Part shown: piece by piece, positions 54,597-62,105 of the stretch
Layout: each line of letters begins with the position of its first letter
Numbering within the stretch: the first letter of the stretch is position 1
Assembly (NCBI GenBank): GCA_963798325.1
Contig: CAWCSS010000009.1
Span: 496,001-560,000 of the forward strand
Length of the DNA stretch: 64,000 bases
Reading direction: 5' to 3'
Source of the DNA: Solirubrobacter sp963798325
Lineage (GTDB): Bacteria > Actinomycetota > Thermoleophilia > Solirubrobacterales > Solirubrobacteraceae
Translations under genes and position numbers: made by a program
The notes under the pieces: generated by a model
The model's input: the letters and a program-made list of their open reading frames with translations, nothing else
What the model was told of the DNA's origin: nothing
Databases searched by the model: none

Positions 54597-55440
54597 ATGC
54601 GCGTCGTCGCCGACGACCTCTCGGGAGCCGTGGAGACCGCCGCCGTGCTCGGCCTGGCGCGCGTGCGGCTGGCCGGCGGCCCGCGCGAGCACACCGTGCT
54701 CGACCTCGACACACGCTCTCTCCCGGCGCACGAGGCCGCGGCACGGGTCCGCCGGGCGGGGCGGATCGACTTCAAGAAGATCGACTCGCAACTGCGCGGG
54801 AACGTCGCCGCGGAGCTCGCGGCGCTCGAGGGCGAGGTGATCGTCGCGCCCGCGCTGCCGGTCGAAGGGCGCGTCGTCCGCGGCGGCGTGCTCTACGTCA
54901 ACGGCGAGCGGCGCACGTCGCCGGTCCGGCTCACCGACGCCGAGACCGACGCCGACCTCGACGCGATCGTCGCCACCGCCGACGGGGCGACGCTCGTCGG
55001 TTCGGCGGGGCTCGCCGCCGCGCTCGGCCGCACCCTCGGCGCGCGGCCGCTGCCGCCGCCCCACCGATCGGACGCGCGCCTGTTCGTCCTGGTCGGCACG
55101 CGCGCGGCGGGCGAGCAGCTGGAGCGCCTGGCCGCCACGGGCGTCGCCACGATCGGGCCCCAGCAACGACCTCGCGGGCGCGTCGTCGCCGTCCGCGGCC
55201 GGGCGCAGCAGCTCGCCGCGTTCGCCGAAGGCGGCGCCGCCCGCCGATCTCGTGCTCACCGGCGGCGGCACGGCACGAGCGGTGCTCGACGCGCTCGACG
55301 TCCGCGAGCTGCGCCTGCTGGCGCAGGTCCACCACGGCGCGGTGCTCTGCGAGGGCGGCGGCCGCCGGGTCCTGATCCGGCCGGGCAGCTTCGGCGGGCC
55401 GGATAGCCTGGCGCAGATCGTGGAGGCCATGCACGGATGA
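54597..55440 (+). CDS. Four-carbon acid sugar kinase-like (DUF1537) protein, frameshifted
   Basis: About 280 residues from ATG at 54597. RVVADDLSGAVETAAVLGL is the DUF1537 N-terminal Asp-Asp motif, followed by GRIDFKKIDSQLRGNVAAEL (substrate-binding Lys/Arg) and, after frame changes near 55165 and 55240, LVLTGGGTARAVLDAL and GGPDSLAQIVEAMHG from the ATP-binding C-terminal domain. Family members (OtnK/DtnK/LtnK) phosphorylate D-threonate or D-erythronate and are about 420 residues; this one is shorter, losing much of the middle. The stop overlaps pdxA2 (ATGA), the classic partner. Confidence 0.78.
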
Positions 55441-56336
55441 TCGCGGTGACGATGGGCGACGGGGCCGGGATCGGCCCGGAGGTGATCGTCGCCGCACTCA
55501 GCGAGACCGACGTCGAGACGGTCGTGATCGGCGACGCCAAGCGCCTGCGCCAGGCCGCGGAGATCCTCGGCCTGGACCCGCCCGAGAACGTCATCGACCT
55601 CGACCTGCTGCCGCCCGATCTCCCCTGGGGCGAGCTCTCCGCGATCGCCGGCGAGGCCGCGTACCGCTACGTCGAGACGGCCGCGCAACTGGCGCTCGAC
55701 AAGAAGGTGGACGCGATCTGCACCGCCCCGCTGAACAAGGCCGCGCTGCGCGCCGCGGGACACCAGTTCCCCGGCCACACCGAGCTCCTCGCCCACCTCA
55801 CGGGCACCGAGGAGGTCTCGATGATGCTCTCCACCGGCAAGCTCAACGTCATCCACGTCACCACCCATCTCGGGCTGATCGACGCGATCGAGCGGATCGA
55901 GCCCGGCCTGGTGGAGCGCACGATCCGGCGCGGGCACGACGCGCTGGGCAGCCCGCGGATCGGCGTCTGCGCGATCAACCCGCACGCGGGCGAGGGCGGG
56001 CTGTTCGGCAACGGCGAGGAGGAGACGAAGATCGCGCCCGCCATCGAGGCGGCGCGCGCGGACGGCATCGACGTCCACGGGCCGCTCGCCGCCGACACCG
56101 CGTTCTTCCTCGCCGGCCGCGGCGACTACGACCTGATCGTCGCGATGTATCACGACCAGGGCCACGGGCCGGTCAAGGTGCTCGGCATCGAGGCGGGCGT
56201 GAACATCACCGTCGGGCTTCCGGTGATCCGCACCAGCGTCGATCACGGCACGGCGTTCGACATCGCCGGACAGGGAAAGGCCGACCATCGCAGCATGCTC
56301 GAAGCGCTGCGCCAGGCTGCTAATTTCGCCGCCTGA
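55437..56336 (+). CDS. pdxA2: PdxA2-type 4-phospho-threonate/erythronate dehydrogenase
   Basis: 299 residues, intact. VTMGDGAGIGPEVIVAALSE, QFPGHTELLAHLTGTEEVSM with metal-ligand His, VIHVTTHLGLIDAIERI, INPHAGEGGLFGNGEEE and YHDQGHGPVKVLGIEAGVN (second metal His) are all PdxA motifs. Next to a DUF1537 kinase, PdxA2 enzymes oxidise and decarboxylate 4-phospho-D-threonate or erythronate to dihydroxyacetone phosphate. That pairing argues against a vitamin B6 role. Confidence 0.88.
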   Translation: MIAVTMGDGAGIGPEVIVAALSETDVETVVIGDAKRLRQAAEILGLDPPENVIDLDLLPPDLPWGELSAIAGEAAYRYVETAAQLALDKKVDAICTAPLNKAALRAAGHQFPGHTELLAHLTGTEEVSMMLSTGKLNVIHVTTHLGLIDAIERIEPGLVERTIRRGHDALGSPRIGVCAINPHAGEGGLFGNGEEETKIAPAIEAARADGIDVHGPLAADTAFFLAGRGDYDLIVAMYHDQGHGPVKVLGIEAGVNITVGLPVIRTSVDHGTAFDIAGQGKADHRSMLEALRQAANFAA

Positions 56337-56917
56337 TGCGCAAGCTCCAGAGCCAAGGCGTCCACCACGTGACGATCGTCGGCGCCGACCGGCAGACCTC
56401 GATCGACTTCTGGGAGGGCGTCCTCGGCATGCCCTTCATCTTCGAGCAGCCCAACCTCGACAACGCCGACGAGTCGCATCTGTACTTCGACCCGGGCGAC
56501 GGCCGGCTGATCACGATCTTCACCAAGGAGGATCGCGTCGGCGATCCTTCGCGCACGCCGACCGACCCCGGCTGCGTGCACCACGTCGCCTTCGCGCTGT
56601 CGCAGGCGATGTTCTCGCAGGCGGTCGAGCGCCTCGACGAACGTGGGATCAAGCACAGCGGCGTCAAGGACCGCGGCTTCATGGACTCGATCTACTTCAC
56701 CGACCCGCTCGGGCTGCTGATCGAGCTCGCGTCCTACCGCTTCGTGCCGCCCGCGGGCGCCACCCACGCCGACGTGCTCTTCGAGGCGCACCTGATCCGC
56801 ACCGAGCGCGGCGACCGCAGCATCGACCGCGTGCACGTCGCCGACGCGATCGAGGCGCTCGTGCTCCGGGGCCAGCGCAGCCTGTCCGAGGACCGCTCGC
56901 CCAAGCGGGCCTACTGA
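56336..56917 (+). CDS. VOC-family (glyoxalase fold) protein
   Basis: 193 residues; the ATG overlaps the pdxA2 stop by one base. A first VOC module starts VHHVTIVGADRQTSIDFWEG with a metal-ligand His and includes SHLYFDPGDGRLITIFTK; a second has CVHHVAFALSQAMFSQAVER and TDPLGLLIELASYRF with a Glu ligand. A C-terminal helical extension (about 155-193) is extra. Likely a metal-dependent dioxygenase or lyase. Its place behind the DUF1537/PdxA2 pair suggests action on a related acid or an aldehyde by-product. Confidence 0.82.
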   Translation: MRKLQSQGVHHVTIVGADRQTSIDFWEGVLGMPFIFEQPNLDNADESHLYFDPGDGRLITIFTKEDRVGDPSRTPTDPGCVHHVAFALSQAMFSQAVERLDERGIKHSGVKDRGFMDSIYFTDPLGLLIELASYRFVPPAGATHADVLFEAHLIRTERGDRSIDRVHVADAIEALVLRGQRSLSEDRSPKRAY

Positions 56918-56921
56918 CGCG

Positions 56922-58160
56922 GTGAGCGCCGGGCTCAACCATCGGCGCGCGCAGATGGGCGGGCGCGACCCGGACGAGTCACACCGCGCCGCGACGCCGC
57001 TCGAGCTGCTCTATGACCTGACGTTCGTCGTCGCGTTCGGGCTCTCGGCCGATGAGCTCGCGCACTACCTGGCGGAGGGCCACGTCAAGACGGCGCTGAT
57101 CGGGTTCTCCTTCGCCACGTTCGCGATCGTCTGGGCGTGGATCAACTTCTCGTGGTTCGCGTCGGCCTATGACACCGACGACTGGATCTACCGGCTGACG
57201 ACGATGGTCCAGATGGTCGGGGTGGTGATCCTCGCCATCGGGCTGCCGCGGATGTTCGAGTCGCTCGACGAGGGCGGGACGATGGACACCGGCGTGATCG
57301 TCGCGGGCTACGTCGTGATGCGGATCGCGATGGGCTTCCAGTGGGGGCGCGCCGCGCGCCAGGACCCAGCGCGGCGCCACGTCTGCAACACGTACCTGCG
57401 GACGATCCTGGTCGCGCAGATCGGCTGGATCGCGCTCGCCATCGCTCACCTGAGCGTCGCCGAGACGCTGATCGGGGCGGGCGCGCTCATCCTCGTCGAG
57501 CTCACCGGCCCCTACCGCGCCGAGCACCGCGGCGGGACGCCCTGGCACCCGCACCACATCGCCGAGCGCTACGGGCTGCTGGTGATCATCGCGCTGGGCG
57601 AGGGGATCATCGGCACGATCGCGTCGTTGTCGGCGTTGACCGGCGCCGACGGGCCGGGCTGGACGCTGGACGCCGGCCTGGTCGCCACCGCGGGGATCGC
57701 GCTGACCTTCGGGATGTGGTGGATCTACTTCGTCGCGCCCTCCGGGCCGATCCTGCAGGTGCGCCGCGAGCGCTCGTTCGGCTGGGGGTACGGCCACATC
57801 CCGATCATCGGCGCGGTCGTCGCCACCGGCGGCGGCCTGCACGTCGCCGCCTACTACCTCGAAGCGCACTCCGAGCTCGGCGCGAGGGGCACCGTGCTGT
57901 CGGTGGCGATCCCGGTCGCGGTCTACATCATCGGGATCTTCGTGCTCTACACGTACCTGACGCACGCGCTCGATCGCTTCCACCTGATCCTGATCGGGGT
58001 GTCGGCCGTGTTCCTGGTCGCGCCGGTCGTGCTCGCCGCGGCAGGGGCGTCGATGGCGTGGTGCCTGCTCGTGCTCTCGCTGGCTCCGTGGGTGACGGTC
58101 GTCGGCTACGAGCTGCGCGGCCACGAGCACAACGCCCGCGTGCTTCAGGCGCTCCAGTAG
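56922..58160 (+). CDS. Low-temperature-requirement A (LtrA) family membrane protein
   Basis: 412 residues from GTG at 56922. It opens with the LtrA signature TPLELLYDLTFVVAFGLSAD and has about twelve helices. HHIAERYGLLVIIALGEGII is the second hallmark, repeated in the middle of the protein. The family was named from Listeria cold growth, but its biochemical role is unknown. 4 bp after the VOC gene, so possibly the end of that operon. Confidence 0.9.
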   Translation: MSAGLNHRRAQMGGRDPDESHRAATPLELLYDLTFVVAFGLSADELAHYLAEGHVKTALIGFSFATFAIVWAWINFSWFASAYDTDDWIYRLTTMVQMVGVVILAIGLPRMFESLDEGGTMDTGVIVAGYVVMRIAMGFQWGRAARQDPARRHVCNTYLRTILVAQIGWIALAIAHLSVAETLIGAGALILVELTGPYRAEHRGGTPWHPHHIAERYGLLVIIALGEGIIGTIASLSALTGADGPGWTLDAGLVATAGIALTFGMWWIYFVAPSGPILQVRRERSFGWGYGHIPIIGAVVATGGGLHVAAYYLEAHSELGARGTVLSVAIPVAVYIIGIFVLYTYLTHALDRFHLILIGVSAVFLVAPVVLAAAGASMAWCLLVLSLAPWVTVVGYELRGHEHNARVLQALQ

Positions 58161-58938
58161 AAGTCCGCGCCCGCGGGGATCGGCCGGGCGGTGCGGCCGA
58201 GCTCGGTGCGGACGTCGCGCTCCATGATCGCCGCGATCTCGGCCGTGGCCAGCGGCTCGTCCGCGAAGGCGGCCAGCAGCTCGGCGACCGAGGCCGGCCG
58301 GCCGCGGCGCTTCAGCGTCGGATCGAGGTTGGCGAGCGCCGCCTCGTAGGCCTCGACCGGGTTGTAGCCGGCGATGAAGACCTCGCCGCCGAGGACGTAG
58401 CTGGGCGCGCTGTAGCGGCGTTCCTCCGGCGGGCCGCCGAGCTTGTGATCGAGCGCTCGCGCCTTGGCCGACGGCGCGCGCGAGCGGCGGACGTCCTCCT
58501 GCAGCGCGTCCTCGACGGCCGCGCTCGCCGACCACGACGCGACCGCATCGGGATCAAGCCCGACGTCGGACGCGGCGGCGGCGATCAGCCCCGGATCGTC
58601 GAGCAGCCCGCCGTCCATGCGCCGCACGCGCAGGCGGCGCAGCAGCGGCGCCTCCAGCGCGGGCGCGTTCAGGCGCGCGGCGACCACCGCCCGGCAGGCC
58701 GGCTCCGAGCGACGATGGCCGCGGGTAGGGCGCCGGGTCGATCGGCATGCCGTACTTGCGCTGCAGCCCCGGCGCGCCCGCCTGGAGCTTCTCCGCCTCG
58801 CCCGGCTCCAGGGTCAGGACGATCATCGTCAGCTTCCACGTGAGCTGCTCGCCGTAGTGCCAGCGCAGGCGCTGGCGGATCGGCTCGGCCGAGAACGCGA
58901 ACGGGACACGCCGGGTCGGTGAACAGCTCGATCTCCAC
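58145..58938 (-). CDS. DsbA/FrnE-family thioredoxin-fold protein, frameshifted
   Basis: About 264 residues from GTG at 58938. MEIELFTDPACPFAFSAEP is the start after correcting a shift near 58905; it has a single active-site Cys (DPACPFAF) in place of CxxC, as in isomerase-like DsbA relatives. RWHYGEQLTWKLTMIVLTL and, after a shift near 58705, LRRLRVRRMDGGLLDDPGL and SAPSYVLGGEVFIAGYNPV (cis-Pro-like loop) complete the fold. Disulfide isomerase or glutathione-type isomerase activity is possible. It overlaps the LtrA 3' end by 16 bp in convergent orientation. Confidence 0.78.
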
Positions 58939-58994
58939 ACCCGGAAAGCTACGGAAGTCGGCGGTCGCGTTCGCCGCGGGCTAGTCTGCGCCGC

Positions 58995-59774
58995 GTGACG
59001 TACGTGCACGGCTACCACGAGCGCGAGAGCGAGCGGCTGAACGATCAGGCCGGAGCGCTCGTCGACCTGCTCCATCACGACACCGCCTACCCGGCCGGGA
59101 GCCGCGTGCTCGAAGCCGGCTGCGGGACCGGCGCGCAGACCGTGACGCTGGTGGCCAACAGCCCGGAGGCGCTGATCACCTCGATCGACGTCTCCGAGTT
59201 CTCGCTCGCGCAGGCCAGGCAGCGGGCGCCGAGCGTCGAGTTCCACCAGGCGGACATCTTCGAGCTGCCGTTCGAGGACGACAGCTTCGACCACGTGTTC
59301 GTCTGCTTCGTGCTCGAGCACCTCGAGCGGCCCGTGACCGCGCTCAAGCGCCTGCAGCGGGTGCTCAGGCCCGGCGGGACGCTGACCGTGATCGAGGGCG
59401 ACCACGGCTCGACCTACTTCCACCCCGACAGCGAGGCCGCGCACGACGCGATCAAGGCCCTGTTCGCGCTCCAGCGCGGCGACGCCAACATCGGGCGCCT
59501 GCTCTACCCGCTGCTGACCGACGCCGGGCTCGAGCAGATCCAGGTCTCCCCGCGCATGGTCTACGTCGACGCCAGCCGCCCCGACCTCGTGGACGGCTTC
59601 GTCCGGCGCACGTTCACGGCGATGGTCGAGGCGATCCGCGAGCCGGCGGTCGAGAACGGCCTGATCAGCGCCGAGCGCTTCGACGAGGGCATCGCCGACC
59701 TCTACCGCACCGCCGAGCCCGACGGCACCTTCTGTTACACGTTCTTCAAGGCGACGGCGGTAGCGCCAGCCTGA
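58995..59774 (+). CDS. Class I SAM-dependent methyltransferase
   Basis: 259 residues from GTG at 58995. VLEAGCGTGAQTVTLVANSP is motif I, SIDVSEFSLAQARQRAP motif II, FEDDSFDHVFVCFVLEHLER motif III-like, and VLRPGGTLTVIEGDHGSTYF the post-core. This is the UbiE/arsM-like group acting on small molecules. No neighbour identifies the substrate; a MarR regulator is convergent and overlaps its 3' end by 29 bp. Confidence 0.85.
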   Translation: MTYVHGYHERESERLNDQAGALVDLLHHDTAYPAGSRVLEAGCGTGAQTVTLVANSPEALITSIDVSEFSLAQARQRAPSVEFHQADIFELPFEDDSFDHVFVCFVLEHLERPVTALKRLQRVLRPGGTLTVIEGDHGSTYFHPDSEAAHDAIKALFALQRGDANIGRLLYPLLTDAGLEQIQVSPRMVYVDASRPDLVDGFVRRTFTAMVEAIREPAVENGLISAERFDEGIADLYRTAEPDGTFCYTFFKATAVAPA

Positions 59775-60240
59775 GCTTGCGCAGCAGCTCGACGAGCTGC
59801 TCGCGCTCGGCGCCGGACAGCCCGGCGAGCAGCTCGCGCTCGTTCTCCAGATGGGCGGCGGTCACGCCGTCGATCAGCTCGAGCCCCTTCGCGGTGAGCT
59901 CGATCAGCGTCCCGCGACGGTCGTTGGGGTCCGGCGAGCGCGCCACCAGGCCGTTGCCCTCGAGCCGGTCCAGCCGCTTCGTCGTGCCGCTGGAGCCGAT
60001 CATCATCGACGTCGTGAGGTCGGTCACGCGCAGCCGGAACGGCGGGCCGGACCGGCGCAGCGTGGCGAGGACGTCGTGCCAGCCGGGCTCGAGCCCGTGC
60101 GCCCGGTAGACCGGCTCCAGCCGCGCCTCCAGCTCCCGTGCGAGCCGCGACACGCGCCCCACGATGCCGATCGGCGAGGCGTCGAGGTCCGGCCGCACCT
60201 CGCGCCACTGGTCGATGATCGCGTCCACGTCGTCGCGCAT
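59746..60240 (-). CDS. MarR-family transcriptional regulator
   Basis: 164 residues from ATG at 60240 (an ATG at 60300 would add 20 residues). The winged helix includes LEPGWHDVLATLRRSGPPF, VTDLTTSMMIGSSGTTKRLD (recognition helix) and RSPDPNDRRGTLIELTAKG (wing with the conserved Asp-Arg pair). Helical ends form the dimer. Upstream, ATCCTAG (reading into 60297) and TTCCTAGGA repeats between 60266 and 60297 could be its operator and would also control the divergent 27-residue ORF. Confidence 0.88.
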   Translation of the reverse strand: MRDDVDAIIDQWREVRPDLDASPIGIVGRVSRLARELEARLEPVYRAHGLEPGWHDVLATLRRSGPPFRLRVTDLTTSMMIGSSGTTKRLDRLEGNGLVARSPDPNDRRGTLIELTAKGLELIDGVTAAHLENERELLAGLSGAEREQLVELLRKLRLALPPSP

Positions 60241-60303
60241 GGCTTCGCAGAATATCGTCTTGAGAAGTTGCGTCCTAGGAAGTAATCCGCTAGGATGCAT
60301 TTC

Positions 60304-60387
60304 ATGCTCAAGCGATTCTTCCTCCCCCGTCGCCGTCCCTACCGCCCGGTGCGCCCGGAGCCACTGCCGCGCATGCGCTACGTGTGA
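60304..60387 (+). CDS. Candidate 27-residue basic peptide gene
   Basis: ATG at 60304, stop TGA at 60385-60387, with AGGA nine bases upstream. The peptide, MLKRFFLPRRRPYR followed by PVRPEPLPRMRYV, is Arg/Pro-rich, cationic and starts with an aromatic cluster. Divergent from marR with the putative operator between them. Short and cationic, it could be a leader, ribosome-targeting or antimicrobial-type peptide; none is shown. Small size keeps confidence low. Confidence 0.4.
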   Translation: MLKRFFLPRRRPYRPVRPEPLPRMRYV

Positions 60388-60453
60388 TCCGCCACCTGAC
60401 GAGTGGATCGACCCTGGGGCGCCTCATGCGCTCCGCTCGTCTGTAATGCACGG

Positions 60454-61131
60454 ATGGACTTCGCCGACTTCGACGCCCTGACCTTCGACTGCTACGGGAC
60501 GCTGATCGACTGGGAGACCGGGATTCTCGAGGCGCTGCGGCCGATCGCCGGCGATCAGCAGACCGACGACGTGCTGCTGGAGGAGTTCGCTCGTCATGAG
60601 GCGCAGCTCGAGTCCGGGCCGTATCTGAGGTACGCCGACGTGCTGCGCGGGTGCGCGGAGCGGATGGGAACGCCGACGCCCGAGCAGGCGGCGGCGTTCG
60701 GGCGGTCCGTGCGCGACTGGCCGGCCTTCCCGGACAGCGGCGAGGCGCTGCGGCGGCTGAAGACGCGCTTCAAGCTGGGCGTGATCACCAACTGCGACGA
60801 CGACCTCTTCGCCGCCTCCAACGAGAAGCTCGGTGTCGAGTTCGACTGGGTGATCACCGCCGAGCAGGCGCGTGGCTACAAGCCGCGCGTGGAGAACTTC
60901 GAGTTCGCGTTCGCGCGGATCGACGTGCCGCGGGAGCGTGTGCTGCACGTCGCCCAGAGCCTGTTCCACGACCACGTGCCGGCCAAGGCGCTGGGCATGA
61001 CGACCGTCTGGGTCGACCGGCGCGCCGGCCGCGGCGGCGGCGCGACCCCGCCCGCCGAGGCCATGCCGGACCTCACCGTGCCCGACCTCAAGACGCTCGC
61101 TGACACAGCAACAGGAGAAACTCGAGGATGA
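60454..61131 (+). CDS. HAD-superfamily haloacid dehalogenase type II-like hydrolase
   Basis: 225 residues from ATG at 60454. Motif I ALTFDCYGTLIDWETGILE has the nucleophilic Asp; motif II is LGVITNCDDDLFAAS, where N replaces the usual S of ITN[GS]; motif III ITAEQARGYKPRVENFEF has Lys; motif IV VLHVAQSLFHDHVPAKALG has the acidic-site Asp/His. This is the L-2-haloacid dehalogenase branch; FHDHVPA is its typical ending. Could also act on phosphate esters. The 3' end overlaps the convergent ureohydrolase by 44 bp. Confidence 0.88.
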   Translation: MDFADFDALTFDCYGTLIDWETGILEALRPIAGDQQTDDVLLEEFARHEAQLESGPYLRYADVLRGCAERMGTPTPEQAAAFGRSVRDWPAFPDSGEALRRLKTRFKLGVITNCDDDLFAASNEKLGVEFDWVITAEQARGYKPRVENFEFAFARIDVPRERVLHVAQSLFHDHVPAKALGMTTVWVDRRAGRGGGATPPAEAMPDLTVPDLKTLADTATGETRG

Positions 61132-61951
61132 CGTGGGCGGCCAGCGCGCCCGTCTGGCCGCCGAGGTCGTGCGGCGGTGAGAGCGCGTTGACGTCGAGCG
61201 CGACCAGGTCCAGCGGGTGCAGCGCGCGGATCAGCTCCAGACCCTCACGCACGGTGAGCCCGCCCCAGGCCGGCGTGACGACCCCGGGCGCGACCGACGG
61301 GTCGAAGACGTCCATGTCCCAGCAGACGTAGACCGGCGCGCCGCGGACGACCTCGACGAAGCCGAGCCCGATCTCGCCCACCGGCATGAGCCGGTAGCCG
61401 AGCTCCGTCGCCTTCTGGAGGCGTCCGGCATTGCCCTGCAGGGCGGTGTTGCGAACGCCGATGTGGAAGGAGCGCCGTGGGTCGACGAGGCCGTCGTTGG
61501 CGGCGTGGACGAACGGGTTGCCGTTGGTGAAGCCGTCGCCGTCGCCGTAGGCGTCCGAGTGGGCGTCGAAGTGCAGGACCACCAGGTCGGGGTGCCTGCG
61601 CGCGGCGGCGCGCAGGCCGGGGAGCGTGACCGCGCCGTCGCCGCCGAGCGTGATCGGGAACGCGGTGAGGCTGTCCAGCACCTGCTCGATGCGCGCGTAG
61701 CTGGTCTCGACATCACCCGGGATGCAGTCGACGTCGCCGAGGTCGGCGATCCTCAGCGCCTCGAACGGGTTGATCCCGTAGTCGCGACCGTGCTCGGCGA
61801 CGAGCAGCGAGTGGGCGCGGATGTGCGCCGGACCGCCGCGCGCGCCCACACGCGTCGGGTGCGCGCCCATGTCGAACGGCAGGCCGACCACCACGACGTC
61901 GGGATCCTCCACCGGCGCCACGCCGAAGAGGGTCCCGCTCGTGCGCATCAT
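61088..61951 (-). CDS. Ureohydrolase (agmatinase/arginase family) lacking first Mn-ligand His
   Basis: 287 residues from ATG at 61951. DPDVVVVGLPFDMGAHPTRV, FDAHSDAYGDGDGF (DAHxD, Mn ligands), VCWDMDVFDPSVAPGV (DxDxxDP, Mn ligands) and ALDVNALSPPHDLGGQTGAL are clear. However, the GGDH motif reads TLGGDGAVTLPGL: the His that binds Mn-A is Gly. The rest of the family scaffold is intact and the frame is clean, so this is not an obvious pseudogene. Activity may be changed (a guanidino-acid hydrolase or other amidine substrate) or lost. Overlaps the 44-residue gene by 4 bp (ATGA). Confidence 0.82.
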   Translation of the reverse strand: MMRTSGTLFGVAPVEDPDVVVVGLPFDMGAHPTRVGARGGPAHIRAHSLLVAEHGRDYGINPFEALRIADLGDVDCIPGDVETSYARIEQVLDSLTAFPITLGGDGAVTLPGLRAAARRHPDLVVLHFDAHSDAYGDGDGFTNGNPFVHAANDGLVDPRRSFHIGVRNTALQGNAGRLQKATELGYRLMPVGEIGLGFVEVVRGAPVYVCWDMDVFDPSVAPGVVTPAWGGLTVREGLELIRALHPLDLVALDVNALSPPHDLGGQTGALAAHVILEFLLLLCQRAS

Positions 61952-62082
61952 CTCCGACCGGCGACGAGGTACAGGAGCATGCCGCCCGCCTCGTCGTACG
62001 TGCGGGCCTCCAGGTGGTCATGGTTCCACCAGAAGTCACGCTCCGGACCGAAGTAGGCGGCGGAGTGCGGCTCCTCGGACAC
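61948..62082 (-). CDS. 44-residue protein, possible internally deleted methyltransferase remnant
   Basis: From GTG at 62082 it reads MSEEPHSAAYFGPERDFWW, then NHDHLEARTYDEAGGMLLYL and VAGRR. The stop overlaps the ureohydrolase ATG (ATGA), so it is translated into that gene. YFGPERDFWWN is the usual N-terminus of a group of actinobacterial methyltransferases, while GGMLLYLVAGRR looks like the C-terminus of such enzymes. A joined N- and C-terminus with the core lost is therefore suggested; equally it may be a real small protein. No start alternatives. Confidence 0.5.
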   Translation of the reverse strand: MSEEPHSAAYFGPERDFWWNHDHLEARTYDEAGGMLLYLVAGRR

Positions 62083-62105
62083 GCTCGGCACGGTACAACG
62101 TGGGC

